From an uncultured Faecalibacterium sp. (GTDB lineage: Bacteria; Bacillota; Clostridia; Oscillospirales; Ruminococcaceae), in the NCBI GenBank assembly GCA_934525405.1, contig CAKSZF010000096.1, positions 1 to 5,511 of the forward strand: a stretch of 5,511 nucleotides of DNA, written 5' to 3'. Each line of letters starts with the position of its first letter. Position 1 is the stretch's first letter. The position numbers and the translations under genes are program-made. The notes below the pieces were generated by a model. That model was not told where the DNA came from. It ran no database searches and saw only the letters and a list, made by a program, of their open reading frames with translations. Positions 1 through 5,494 of the stretch are shown in pieces.

Positions 1-255
1 GAGGGCAGCTACACCACCTACCTGTTTGAAAAGGGCAAGGAGAAGATCCTGAAAAAGGTGGGCGAAGAGTGCACCGAGGTCATCATTGCGGGCGAAAAAG
101 AGGACAAGGCCGAGACGGTCTACGAGATCAGCGACCTTGCCTATCATGTGCTGGTGCTGATGGTCAGCGCGGGCATCACCGTAGAGGATGTGACCCGGGA
201 GCTGGAAAAGCGCCATGTGATCGACCACAAGGTCAAGCAGGAAAGGATGCAGTGA
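1..255 (+). CDS. hisE: Phosphoribosyl-ATP pyrophosphatase (HisE), 3' part of the gene
   Basis: The reading frame is open from the first base and ends at TGA 253-255, leaving 84 C-terminal residues; the start lies outside the window. HisE hydrolyses phosphoribosyl-ATP to phosphoribosyl-AMP and pyrophosphate, the second step of histidine biosynthesis, in the cytoplasm. The fragment has the all-alpha MazG-like metal-binding pattern: in visible residues, EE at 22-23 with E26 ([13 protein letters not shown]), then E42 and D45 in [11 protein letters not shown]. The family is usually about 95-110 residues, so roughly 15-25 residues are missing. It could also be the C-terminal domain of a fused HisIE, which the cut hides. 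The next gene, a histidinol-phosphatase, begins 7 nt after the stop, which supports a his operon. The first in-frame ATG seen here (58) is internal and not a credible start, because conserved sequence ([12 protein letters not shown]) precedes it. Confidence 0.93.
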   Translation, partial: EGSYTTYLFEKGKEKILKKVGEECTEVIIAGEKEDKAETVYEISDLAYHVLVLMVSAGITVEDVTRELEKRHVIDHKVKQERMQ

Positions 256-262
256 GAAGCCT

Positions 263-1087
263 ATGGCAGATTACAGAAAATCCAGCGTACATTGCCACTC
301 TACCCTGTGTGACGGCAAAAACACCTTGCAGCAGATGGCGGGTGCCGCCTGTGCGCAGGGGCTGACCACTCTTGGCTTTTCCGGCCACAGCTACACAAAG
401 CCTGACCGCGAATACTGCATGACCCCCGGCCGCACCGCGCAGTACCGCGCCACCATTGCCAAGCTGAAAAACGAGTACCGGGGCAAGGTGGATATCCTGT
501 GCGGCATCGAGTGGGATCTGCTGAGCGAGGGCACGCCCAAGGGCTTTGATTACTGGATCGGCAGTGCGCACCATCTGTACGGCAAAAATACCGGCAAATA
601 CTACGAAATTGATTTCCGCCCCGAGGATCTGCGGGACTGCATCAACAACGATTTTGACGGCGACCCGCTGGCAGCAGTGGAGGCCTATTTTGCCGAGGTG
701 GAGAAGATCGCCGCCAAAAAGCCGGACATTCTGGGACATATCGACCTTGTCAAAAAGCTGAACGCGGACGGCAGCTTTTTTGACGAGGAGTCTCCCCGCT
801 ACAAGGCCGCAGTGCTCAGGGCGCTGCACGCCGCCCGGGAGAACGACTGCATTCTGGAAGTGAACACCGGCGGCGTATACCGGGGCTACCGCAAGGACTT
901 CTACCCCGGCGCATGGCTGCTGGGCGAGTGGAACAAGCTGGGCGGCAGGGTGATCATCACCGCCGACGCCCACGACACCGCCGCGCTGACCTTCGGCTTT
1001 GACGAAGCCGCCGCCGCCATCAAGGCTGCAGGCTTTACCGCCCTGACCGTGCTGACCGTCAACGGGTTTGAAGAGCAGGAGTTATAA
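263..1087 (+). CDS. hisJ: PHP-family histidinol-phosphate phosphatase (HisJ/HisK type)
   Basis: A 274-residue cytoplasmic metalloenzyme of the PHP (polymerase and histidinol phosphatase) superfamily. It most likely converts L-histidinol phosphate to L-histidinol, the penultimate stage of histidine biosynthesis. The PHP metal ligands are visible in order: HxH at H10/H12 with D17 (VHCHSTLCDG), H42 (GFSGHSY), E83 (GIEWD), H103 (GSAHH), H159 (GHID) and DxH at D235/H237 (TADAHD). The length matches the usual 260-280 residues. The ATG at 263 is chosen because the VHCHST motif sits at residue 9, as is normal for the family. The Shine-Dalgarno is weak (GAGAAG near 254-259), which fits translational coupling to hisE, whose stop is 7 nt upstream. 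The symbol follows HisJ-family naming; the same enzyme is called HisK in Lactococcus and Bacillus. Other PHP phosphoesterases are possible but less likely beside hisE. Confidence 0.92.
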   Translation: MADYRKSSVHCHSTLCDGKNTLQQMAGAACAQGLTTLGFSGHSYTKPDREYCMTPGRTAQYRATIAKLKNEYRGKVDILCGIEWDLLSEGTPKGFDYWIGSAHHLYGKNTGKYYEIDFRPEDLRDCINNDFDGDPLAAVEAYFAEVEKIAAKKPDILGHIDLVKKLNADGSFFDEESPRYKAAVLRALHAARENDCILEVNTGGVYRGYRKDFYPGAWLLGEWNKLGGRVIITADAHDTAALTFGFDEAAAAIKAAGFTALTVLTVNGFEEQEL

Positions 1088-1091
1088 ATAA

Positions 1092-1293
1092 CCCTCTCAG
1101 GCGCTCCCGCGCCAGCTCCCCCAAAGGGGGAGCCAAGGTCTAAGGCTTGTTGCTAAAGTATTAGGCATAATGAGAAAGCTTCCGGCAGTGCTCTTGCCTC
1201 TCCCTTTGAGGAAAGACTTCCCCCGCTCCGGGGGAAGATGTCGCGCAGCGACAAAAGGGGGAGTGTGGCATCGCGCAGCGATGACGGAGAGGG
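1092..1293. repeat. Composite inverted-repeat, hairpin-rich intergenic element
   Basis: The segment begins CCCTCTC (1092-1098) and ends with the reverse complement GAGAGGG (1287-1293). Between them lie five compact hairpins: GGCGC/GCGCC (1100-1113), GCTCCCCC/GGGGGAGC with loop AAA (1115-1133), CTTCCCCC/GGGGGAAG (1217-1237), TGTCGC/GCGACA (1239-1253) and CATCGC/GCGATG (1269-1283), the last two both with loop GCA. The two ends look like related arms in opposite orientation. Each starts at the outside with CCCTCTC, then a small hairpin, then CTCCCCC, and on the inside CAAAGGGGGAG (1122-1132) matches the reverse complement of 1198-1208 with one mismatch. A spacer of about 50 nt (1141-1190) separates the arms. 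No plausible gene lies in it; open frames on the minus strand here are low-complexity. I recall similar elements scattered through Faecalibacterium intergenic regions, but could not search. It may be a MITE- or REP-like element, or act as RNA structure after hisJ. Confidence 0.7.
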
Positions 1294-1319
1294 CGCAGGT
1301 CGGCGGATGTTTTCCCCTC

Positions 1320-1335
1320 CACGACCCCACTCGTG
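1320..1335. other. Small hairpin at the edge of an AT-rich stretch
   Basis: CACGA (1320-1324) and TCGTG (1331-1335) form a perfect 5-bp stem around a 6-nt loop, followed by AATAAAAAG. The tail has no T run on the plus strand, so this is not a convincing terminator. It marks the change from the GC-rich repeat element to the AT-rich stretch before the MATE leader. Its significance is uncertain. Confidence 0.3.
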
Positions 1336-1348
1336 AATAAAAAGCATT

Positions 1349-1377
1349 TTCGCAACTACAAATAAATTTTTTTAAAT
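1349..1377 (+). promoter_or_regulatory. Weak candidate promoter for the MATE gene
   Basis: TTCGCA (1349-1354) and TTAAAT (1372-1377), each 4 of 6 to the sigma-A consensus, are separated by 17 nt in a markedly AT-rich stretch (about 1336-1386) that contrasts with the GC-rich surroundings. If used, transcription would begin near 1384, just before the terminator-like hairpin. This is a pattern match only; AT-rich DNA gives such matches by chance. There is no room for a promoter between the hairpin and the start codon, so the MATE gene must be read from here or from further upstream. Confidence 0.3.
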
Positions 1378-1386
1378 CGTTTTACC

Positions 1387-1433
1387 GCAAAAGAGGCCAC
1401 TGCACAGTTTTTGTGCAACGGCCTCCTTTTTGC
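1387..1433 (+). terminator. Terminator-like hairpin in the leader of the MATE gene
   Basis: GAGGCC (1393-1398) pairs with GGCCTC (1420-1425). Inside it, TGCACA (1401-1406) pairs with TGTGCA (1412-1417) around a GTTTT loop, with a symmetric AC/AC internal loop between the two stems. A T run follows (CTTTTT, 1426-1431). AAAA (1389-1392) can extend the stem against the T run, so the region also folds as a longer near-palindrome from GCAAAA to TTTTTGC. It may end read-through from the his genes, or act as an attenuator for the MATE gene, whose ATG is only 17 nt beyond the hairpin. There is no other good plus-strand terminator between hisJ and this point. Confidence 0.7.
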
Positions 1434-1439
1434 GCGAAG

Positions 1440-1445
1440 AAAGGA
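1440..1445 (+). promoter_or_regulatory. Shine-Dalgarno of the MATE gene
   Basis: AAAGGA is placed 5 nt before the ATG at 1451. It decides the start: an in-frame TTG at 1430 would add seven residues but lies inside the T run of the preceding hairpin and has no ribosome binding site of its own. Confidence 0.8.
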
Positions 1446-1450
1446 ATCCT

Positions 1451-2830
1451 ATGACCCAGACGCGACCCCTGAAAACAAACCTCTTCAACCGGAATGCAGA
1501 CCTGCTGCACGGGCCTATTTTCAAGAACCTTTTGCTGTTCATGCTGCCCATTCTGGTGTCCAATTTATTCCAGCAGCTGTATAATACCGTGGATACCATG
1601 ATCGTGGGCAACGTGCTGGGCGATACCGCACTGGCTGCCATCGGCTCCTGCGGTTCCATCTACGAGCTGCTGGTGGGCTTTGGCATCGGCATCGGCAACG
1701 GGCTTTCCATCGTGGCTGCCCGCTCCTACGGTGCGCAGGACGAGGATCTGCTCAAAAGGACGGTGGCCGGGTCGCTGGTCATCGGGCTTTGCGCAAGCTT
1801 TGTCATTACTGCGGCGGGCTTTTTCGGCCTGCGGCCGCTTTTGCAGCTGCTGGACACCCCCGCCGAAATTTTAGAGGATGCCTACCGGTACATCATCGTC
1901 ATCGACTTGGGCGTGCTGGTGATGTTCCTTTATAACCTGTGCGCCGGGCTGCTGCGCGCCATCGGCAACAGCGTGATGCCGCTGGTGTTTCTACTCATCA
2001 GCTCGGGGCTGAACGTGGCGCTGGATCTGTGGTTCATTGCCGGGCTGGGCATGGGGGTGCAGGGCGCGGCGGTGGCTACCGTCATTGCGCAGGGCATCTC
2101 GGTGGTGCTGTGCATTCTGTATGTGATGCGCCGCGTGCCGCTGCTGCTGCCCGCCCGCAAGCACTGGGCGGTGGGACAGCATTTGTACTGGGAGCTGTTC
2201 AGCCAGAGCATCTCCATGGGGCTGATGAGCAGCATCGTGTCCGCAGGCTCGGTGGTGCTGCAATACGGCATCAACGGGCTGGGCACGCTGACCATCGCAG
2301 GGCACACCGCCGCGCGCAAGCTGTTCGCCTTTACGGATATGCCGCTGATCTCCATGGCAAATGCAGGCTCTACCTTTGTTTCCCAGAACCGGGGTGCCGC
2401 CCAACCGGAGCGGGTGCGCAAAGGGATGCGCACCATGTACCTGTGCTCGGTGGTCATCATGGCGGCAGAGGTGGTGCTGATGCAGCTTTTTGCCCGGCAG
2501 CTGGTGCAGCTGATCTCCGGTTCCTCCGCGCCCCTCGTGTTGGAAAACGGCGCACGGTATCTGATGTGGAACGCGCCGTTCTACGCGGTGCTGGGAGTGC
2601 TGCTGTGCACCCGGTACGCCTTGCAGAGCCTTGGGCAGAAGGTGCTGCCGCTGTTTTCCAGCGTCATCGAGCTGGTAGGCAAGGTGATCTTTGTGCTGGT
2701 GTTCATCCCGCGCTACGCCTACAACGCCGTCATCCTGTGCGAGCCCATCATCTGGTGCTTCATGGCGGCATATCTCGTGGCAGTGTACCGCCGCGATGCC
2801 TTTGTGTATCCGAGGAAGAAAACCATCTGA
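1451..2830 (+). CDS. MATE-family efflux transporter
   Basis: A 459-residue integral membrane protein of the MatE (multidrug and toxic compound extrusion) family, a normal length for this 12-helix fold. Such proteins export cationic drugs, dyes or metabolites in exchange for Na+ or H+; the substrate here cannot be told. Visible hallmarks are the first helix and loop (residues 30-53, LLFMLPILVSN to DTMIVG), the LLRAIGNS motif (167-174) before a helix ending LNVALDLWFI (187-196), the mid-protein FVSQNRGA loop (309-316) opening the second half, and the matching LQSLGQK (391-397) with E407 in SSVIELVGK. The repeat of the RAxGNS-like motif in each half fits the internal two-fold symmetry. The C-terminus is short and basic (YPRKKTI). 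The gene stands alone between a terminator-like leader and a strong terminator, so it is probably its own transcription unit. By resemblance it sits nearer MepA/DinF-like Firmicute proteins than NorM, with modest confidence. Confidence 0.93.
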   Translation: MTQTRPLKTNLFNRNADLLHGPIFKNLLLFMLPILVSNLFQQLYNTVDTMIVGNVLGDTALAAIGSCGSIYELLVGFGIGIGNGLSIVAARSYGAQDEDLLKRTVAGSLVIGLCASFVITAAGFFGLRPLLQLLDTPAEILEDAYRYIIVIDLGVLVMFLYNLCAGLLRAIGNSVMPLVFLLISSGLNVALDLWFIAGLGMGVQGAAVATVIAQGISVVLCILYVMRRVPLLLPARKHWAVGQHLYWELFSQSISMGLMSSIVSAGSVVLQYGINGLGTLTIAGHTAARKLFAFTDMPLISMANAGSTFVSQNRGAAQPERVRKGMRTMYLCSVVIMAAEVVLMQLFARQLVQLISGSSAPLVLENGARYLMWNAPFYAVLGVLLCTRYALQSLGQKVLPLFSSVIELVGKVIFVLVFIPRYAYNAVILCEPIIWCFMAAYLVAVYRRDAFVYPRKKTI

Positions 2831-2884
2831 ATGCGCGCCGCGTTTGCTTTGCGCATATTCAGCGGAAAATATATTTTGAATTTT

Positions 2885-2925
2885 GGGGTTCTGAAAAGTC
2901 TGCGGACTTTTCAGAACCCCTTTTT
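2885..2925 (+). terminator. Strong intrinsic terminator after the MATE gene
   Basis: GGGGTTCTGAAAAGTC (2885-2900) pairs perfectly with GACTTTTCAGAACCCC (2905-2920) across a TGCG tetraloop, and TTTTT (2921-2925) follows at once. The 16-bp stem with its T run is a textbook Rho-independent terminator for the plus strand. Read on the minus strand it is followed by CAAAATTC, so it is directional. It begins 54 nt after the MATE stop codon. Confidence 0.93.
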
Positions 2926-2940
2926 CACAGAAGGGAACCA

Positions 2941-2982
2941 TAAAGACACCCCCGGACAGCACGCAGAGCTGTCCGGGGGTGT
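2941..2982 (-). terminator. Terminator hairpin after the mupG-like gene
   Basis: ACACCCCCGGACAGC (2946-2960) pairs perfectly with GCTGTCCGGGGGTGT (2968-2982) around a 7-nt loop, giving a 15-bp GC-rich stem that starts 11 nt past the minus-strand stop. The minus-strand tail reads CTTTA, a short T run, so this is a reasonable but not ideal intrinsic terminator. The plus-strand tail (TGTGTTATG) is poorer. It stands back to back with the forward terminator in the 163-nt convergent gap. Confidence 0.75.
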
Positions 2983-2993
2983 TGTGTTATGAT

Positions 2994-4043
2994 TTATGAT
3001 GTTTTTACCATGCGGAAAGTCTTTCCGCGCTTAATGCAGTCCAGCAGCAGGTCGTATTCTGCGGGCACTTCACCGATGACGTTCACCTTTTCGTCTGCGG
3101 GTAAGTCAGCGCGCACAAGCTGAATTTCGCCGGAATAGCGGCCGTAGCCGATGTTATCCATGGTCACGCAGCGGCAGCGGCGTTCCACACAGTTGTCCGG
3201 CTGCACGGTGCTGCCAAAGCAGGAGTAGAGCCGGGATTCCTGATACCGCACAAGCCCTTTGGGCGAGTCCGGGCGGCAGGTAAAGGTGCGGTCGTACAGC
3301 GTCTCATAACCGGGGCGCAGGGCGACCGGCAGGCAGAGCTCGCCGGTGGTGCAGAAGTGCCGGATATAGTCCTGCTCCCGGGTGCTGACCTCCGGGTCGC
3401 CTGCAAAAATGCCGTCCAGCCCGTAGTTCAGCGCCAAGTCCGCAAAGGCCGCCGAGGGGGCGGCGGTGCGGTGGGCTTCCAGCGTAGGCAGACCCTTGTA
3501 CAGCGGGCCGCGCAGCAGGGCGTCGCCGGGGATAAAGCCGTACACCTGCAAGCCCTCTGCCTGCAAAGCTGCGGTGCTCTCGCGCAGAAATTCCGGGTCA
3601 AGGCCGGTCTCCGGGCGGGGGTAGAAGTTGTGCATGGCGATGACCGTGCCGCCGCCCGCCGCCAGCTGCCGCGCCACCTCCGGGGTGGTGGTGGAGGCGT
3701 TGACGGCAACGGGCAGCTGCTGCGCAAGGGCGCACATCTGCTCCAGCGAGAAGCCGTAGTCCAGCCGCAGACCCCACAGGTGCAGCCGCTTTGCCAGCGC
3801 GGTCAGGTCGGCACAGCCGAACTGCCGGATGGTCTTTTCCGACACGTCCGCCAGAATGCGCCAGCCCTGCGCGGAGAGAAAATCGCACATTTCCTGCACG
3901 CGGGCGCAGTAAGCGGCATCAAATTCTTCGCTGATATGCAGTGAGATAAAAACAGGCGCGCCGCCTGCCGCAAAAGCGGAAAGCGACGCACGCTGTTCCT
4001 CAAACTGCGTCAGATACACTGACCGTCCGAGTGTTTTAAGCAT
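2994..4043 (-). CDS. mupG: MupG/DUF871-family 6-phospho-N-acetylmuramidase
   Basis: A 349-residue cytoplasmic protein of the DUF871 / MupG family: an N-terminal TIM barrel (about residues 1-235) and a smaller C-terminal cyclophilin-like domain (about 240-349). The Staphylococcus aureus member MupG hydrolyses the disaccharide MurNAc-6-phosphate-GlcNAc, made during uptake of peptidoglycan fragments. Family features seen are GRSVYLTQF at the first strand (6-14), LRLDYGFS (92-99), VNAST (114-118), the diagnostic HNFYPRPETGL (138-148), GD at 173-174, AGDPEVS (214-220) and the C-terminal DNIGYGRYSGE (296-306 region). The ATG at 4043 is preferred over an in-frame TTG at 4058 because a GAGGA Shine-Dalgarno (4056-4052) lies 8 nt upstream and the protein then begins at the family's usual point. 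It overlaps the stop of the PTS gene by 8 nt (ATGCTTAA), so translation is likely coupled. Activity is inferred from family and context. Confidence 0.85.
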   Translation of the reverse strand: MLKTLGRSVYLTQFEEQRASLSAFAAGGAPVFISLHISEEFDAAYCARVQEMCDFLSAQGWRILADVSEKTIRQFGCADLTALAKRLHLWGLRLDYGFSLEQMCALAQQLPVAVNASTTTPEVARQLAAGGGTVIAMHNFYPRPETGLDPEFLRESTAALQAEGLQVYGFIPGDALLRGPLYKGLPTLEAHRTAAPSAAFADLALNYGLDGIFAGDPEVSTREQDYIRHFCTTGELCLPVALRPGYETLYDRTFTCRPDSPKGLVRYQESRLYSCFGSTVQPDNCVERRCRCVTMDNIGYGRYSGEIQLVRADLPADEKVNVIGEVPAEYDLLLDCIKRGKTFRMVKTS

Positions 4044-5478
4044 TGGCAACGTCCTCAACAGAAACCATTGCGTTGGTCACGATAAAGCCCATGATGTAGC
4101 AGATGACCAGACCCACTGCGTAGCAGCCAACGGAAGCAGCCACACCGTGAGGGCCGGCGGTCATGACGAACAGAGCCAGCAGACCGGAGGGGCCCCAAGC
4201 AGTAGCAGCCACCTGCATGGCCATGACGAAGGCACCGCCGAAGCCGGCGCCCAGACCGGCGCTGATGAAGGGCTTGCCCATGGGCAGGGTGACGCCGTAG
4301 ATCAGCGGCTCGCCGATGCCCAGCAGACCTGCGGGCAGTGCGCCGGTGATAACGTTCTTCAGGCGGGTGTTGCCGCACTTCTTAGCCTTGAAGTAGATAG
4401 CGACGGCAGCGCCAACCTGACCTGCACCGGCCATAGCCAGAGCGGGGTACAGGGTAACGTAGCCAAAGCTCTCCAGCTGCACGGAGTACAGGGCGACCAG
4501 ACCGTGGTGCATACCCATAGCGACCATGGGCAGGAACAGAGCGGTGGAAACATAACCTGCAATGATGCGCACGATCAGGATATCGCTCATGCACAGCTTT
4601 TCAACCACCCAGCACAGCGCGGTGGAAACATAGCCGGTGGCGGGCATGATAACCAGGATATAGGGCACGAGGCACAGGATCATGGTGATCAGCGGGGTGA
4701 ACACGATGTCCAGAGATTCGGGCATCCACTTGCGCACCCAGCGCTCGATCTTGACAAGGCACCATGCGCCCAGCACAACGGCCAGCACGCCGCCGCGGCC
4801 TGCACGCAGGATGGAATCCAGCGGCACAGCCTCGTTGAAGAGACCCAGAATGGAAGAGATCTTGTTGATGCCGTCCAGACCGGTGATCATGCCCAGCATA
4901 CCGCCCAGAATGGGGGTGCCGCCAAACTTTTCGGCTGCGCGGTAGCCGACCCATGCGGTCAGGTAACCAAGGAAGCAGGTGTTCATCAGACCCAGCAGGG
5001 TGCTGATAAGGGCCAGTGCGGGGATGTCGGCGTAGTTCGGCACCACCTGACCGATCAGGGAGTTGATGCCGGCGCACAGACCGGAAGCCACAACGCCCGG
5101 GATGAGGGGGATAAAGATATCGCCGAAGGTCTTGAACAGCTCCTTGACCTTGCTCTGCTTCTGTCCGGCCTTGACTGCGGCCTTGTTGGTCTGCCAGTCG
5201 TTGGCGGTGGAAGCGGCGGCGTCCGCCGGGATGCCCATGTCGCGGCAGATATCTGCGCACTTGCGGCACTTGCCGGGGCCGACCACGATCTCTACATAGC
5301 CGGTACGATCATGCACGATGCCCATCACGCCCTCGATGGCCTTCAGGCCCTCGTCGTCGATCTTGGCGTCATCTTTAACGCGCACCCGCAGACGGGTCAT
5401 GCAGTTGGTTGCAGTGAGAACGTTGCTCTTTCCGCCGACTTTCTCCAGCGCCGCGCGGACCAGTTCTTCATTCGTCAT
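4036..5478 (-). CDS. murP: PTS EIIBC permease, probably N-acetylmuramic acid-specific (MurP-like)
   Basis: A 480-residue phosphotransferase permease of the glucose-sucrose superfamily with domain order EIIB then EIIC; no EIIA domain is present. The EIIB domain (about 1-85) carries the phosphorylated cysteine C26 in TNCMTRLRV. A linker (about 86-112) rich in Ala, Lys and Gln leads to a membrane EIIC domain (about 113-470) with about ten helices. GMHHG (322-326) and the sugar-site loop GIGEPLIYGV (387-396, E390) are typical of EIIC. It imports a sugar and phosphorylates it at position 6. The next gene is a MupG-family hydrolase and the missing EIIA resembles MurP, which borrows EIIA-Glc, so MurNAc or a MurNAc-GlcNAc disaccharide is the likely substrate. 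A sucrose- or trehalose-type specificity cannot be excluded from sequence alone. The start ATG (5478) has a near-ideal Shine-Dalgarno. Confidence 0.88.
   Translation of the reverse strand: MTNEELVRAALEKVGGKSNVLTATNCMTRLRVRVKDDAKIDDEGLKAIEGVMGIVHDRTGYVEIVVGPGKCRKCADICRDMGIPADAAASTANDWQTNKAAVKAGQKQSKVKELFKTFGDIFIPLIPGVVASGLCAGINSLIGQVVPNYADIPALALISTLLGLMNTCFLGYLTAWVGYRAAEKFGGTPILGGMLGMITGLDGINKISSILGLFNEAVPLDSILRAGRGGVLAVVLGAWCLVKIERWVRKWMPESLDIVFTPLITMILCLVPYILVIMPATGYVSTALCWVVEKLCMSDILIVRIIAGYVSTALFLPMVAMGMHHGLVALYSVQLESFGYVTLYPALAMAGAGQVGAAVAIYFKAKKCGNTRLKNVITGALPAGLLGIGEPLIYGVTLPMGKPFISAGLGAGFGGAFVMAMQVAATAWGPSGLLALFVMTAGPHGVAASVGCYAVGLVICYIMGFIVTNAMVSVEDVANA
4052..4056 (-). promoter_or_regulatory. 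Shine-Dalgarno of the mupG-like gene, inside the PTS gene
   Basis: On the minus strand GAGGA lies 8 nt before the ATG at 4043 and inside the last codons of the EIIBC gene (encoding VEDVANA). It supports re-initiation or coupled translation across the overlapping stop and start. Confidence 0.7.
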
Positions 5479-5485
5479 AAGTGGG

Positions 5486-5494
5486 TCCTCCTTT
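5486..5494 (-). promoter_or_regulatory. Very strong Shine-Dalgarno of the PTS gene
   Basis: On the minus strand AAAGGAGGA, nearly the full anti-16S complement, lies 7 nt before the ATG at 5478. It fixes the start and implies efficient translation of the permease. Further upstream, TATACA (5508-5503) could be a -10 box or part of the leader, but the window ends before a -35 could be judged. Confidence 0.85.

Noticed and set aside
233..973. Long minus-strand open frame opposite the histidinol-phosphatase
   Set aside because: A shadow of a GC-rich gene. The plus-strand frame has the complete set of PHP metal-binding motifs, while this frame has none and starts inside hisE.
1115..1133. GCTCCCCC-AAA-GGGGGAGC hairpin as the terminator of the his operon
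   Set aside because: The stem is perfect but is followed by CAAGGTCTAAGG, with no T run. It fits better as part of the repeat element.
1092..1293. CRISPR array
   Set aside because: The repeats are inverted and unequal, with no regular direct repeats or spacers of constant length.
1097..1355. Overlapping minus-strand open frames in the hisJ-MATE gap
   Set aside because: They lie inside the hairpin-rich repeat, have low-complexity compositions with no recognisable motif, and lack a Shine-Dalgarno. They are best explained by the GC-rich repeat.
2831..2856. ATGCGC/GCGCAT hairpin just after the MATE stop
   Set aside because: It is a 6-bp stem with a 14-nt loop and no T run. It is likely chance, since a far stronger terminator follows at 2885.
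1939..2962. Long open frames on both strands overlapping the MATE gene (1939-2943 plus, 1991-2962 minus)
   Set aside because: They are Arg/Ala/His-rich out-of-frame readings that run through the downstream terminator hairpins. The MATE frame explains the region.
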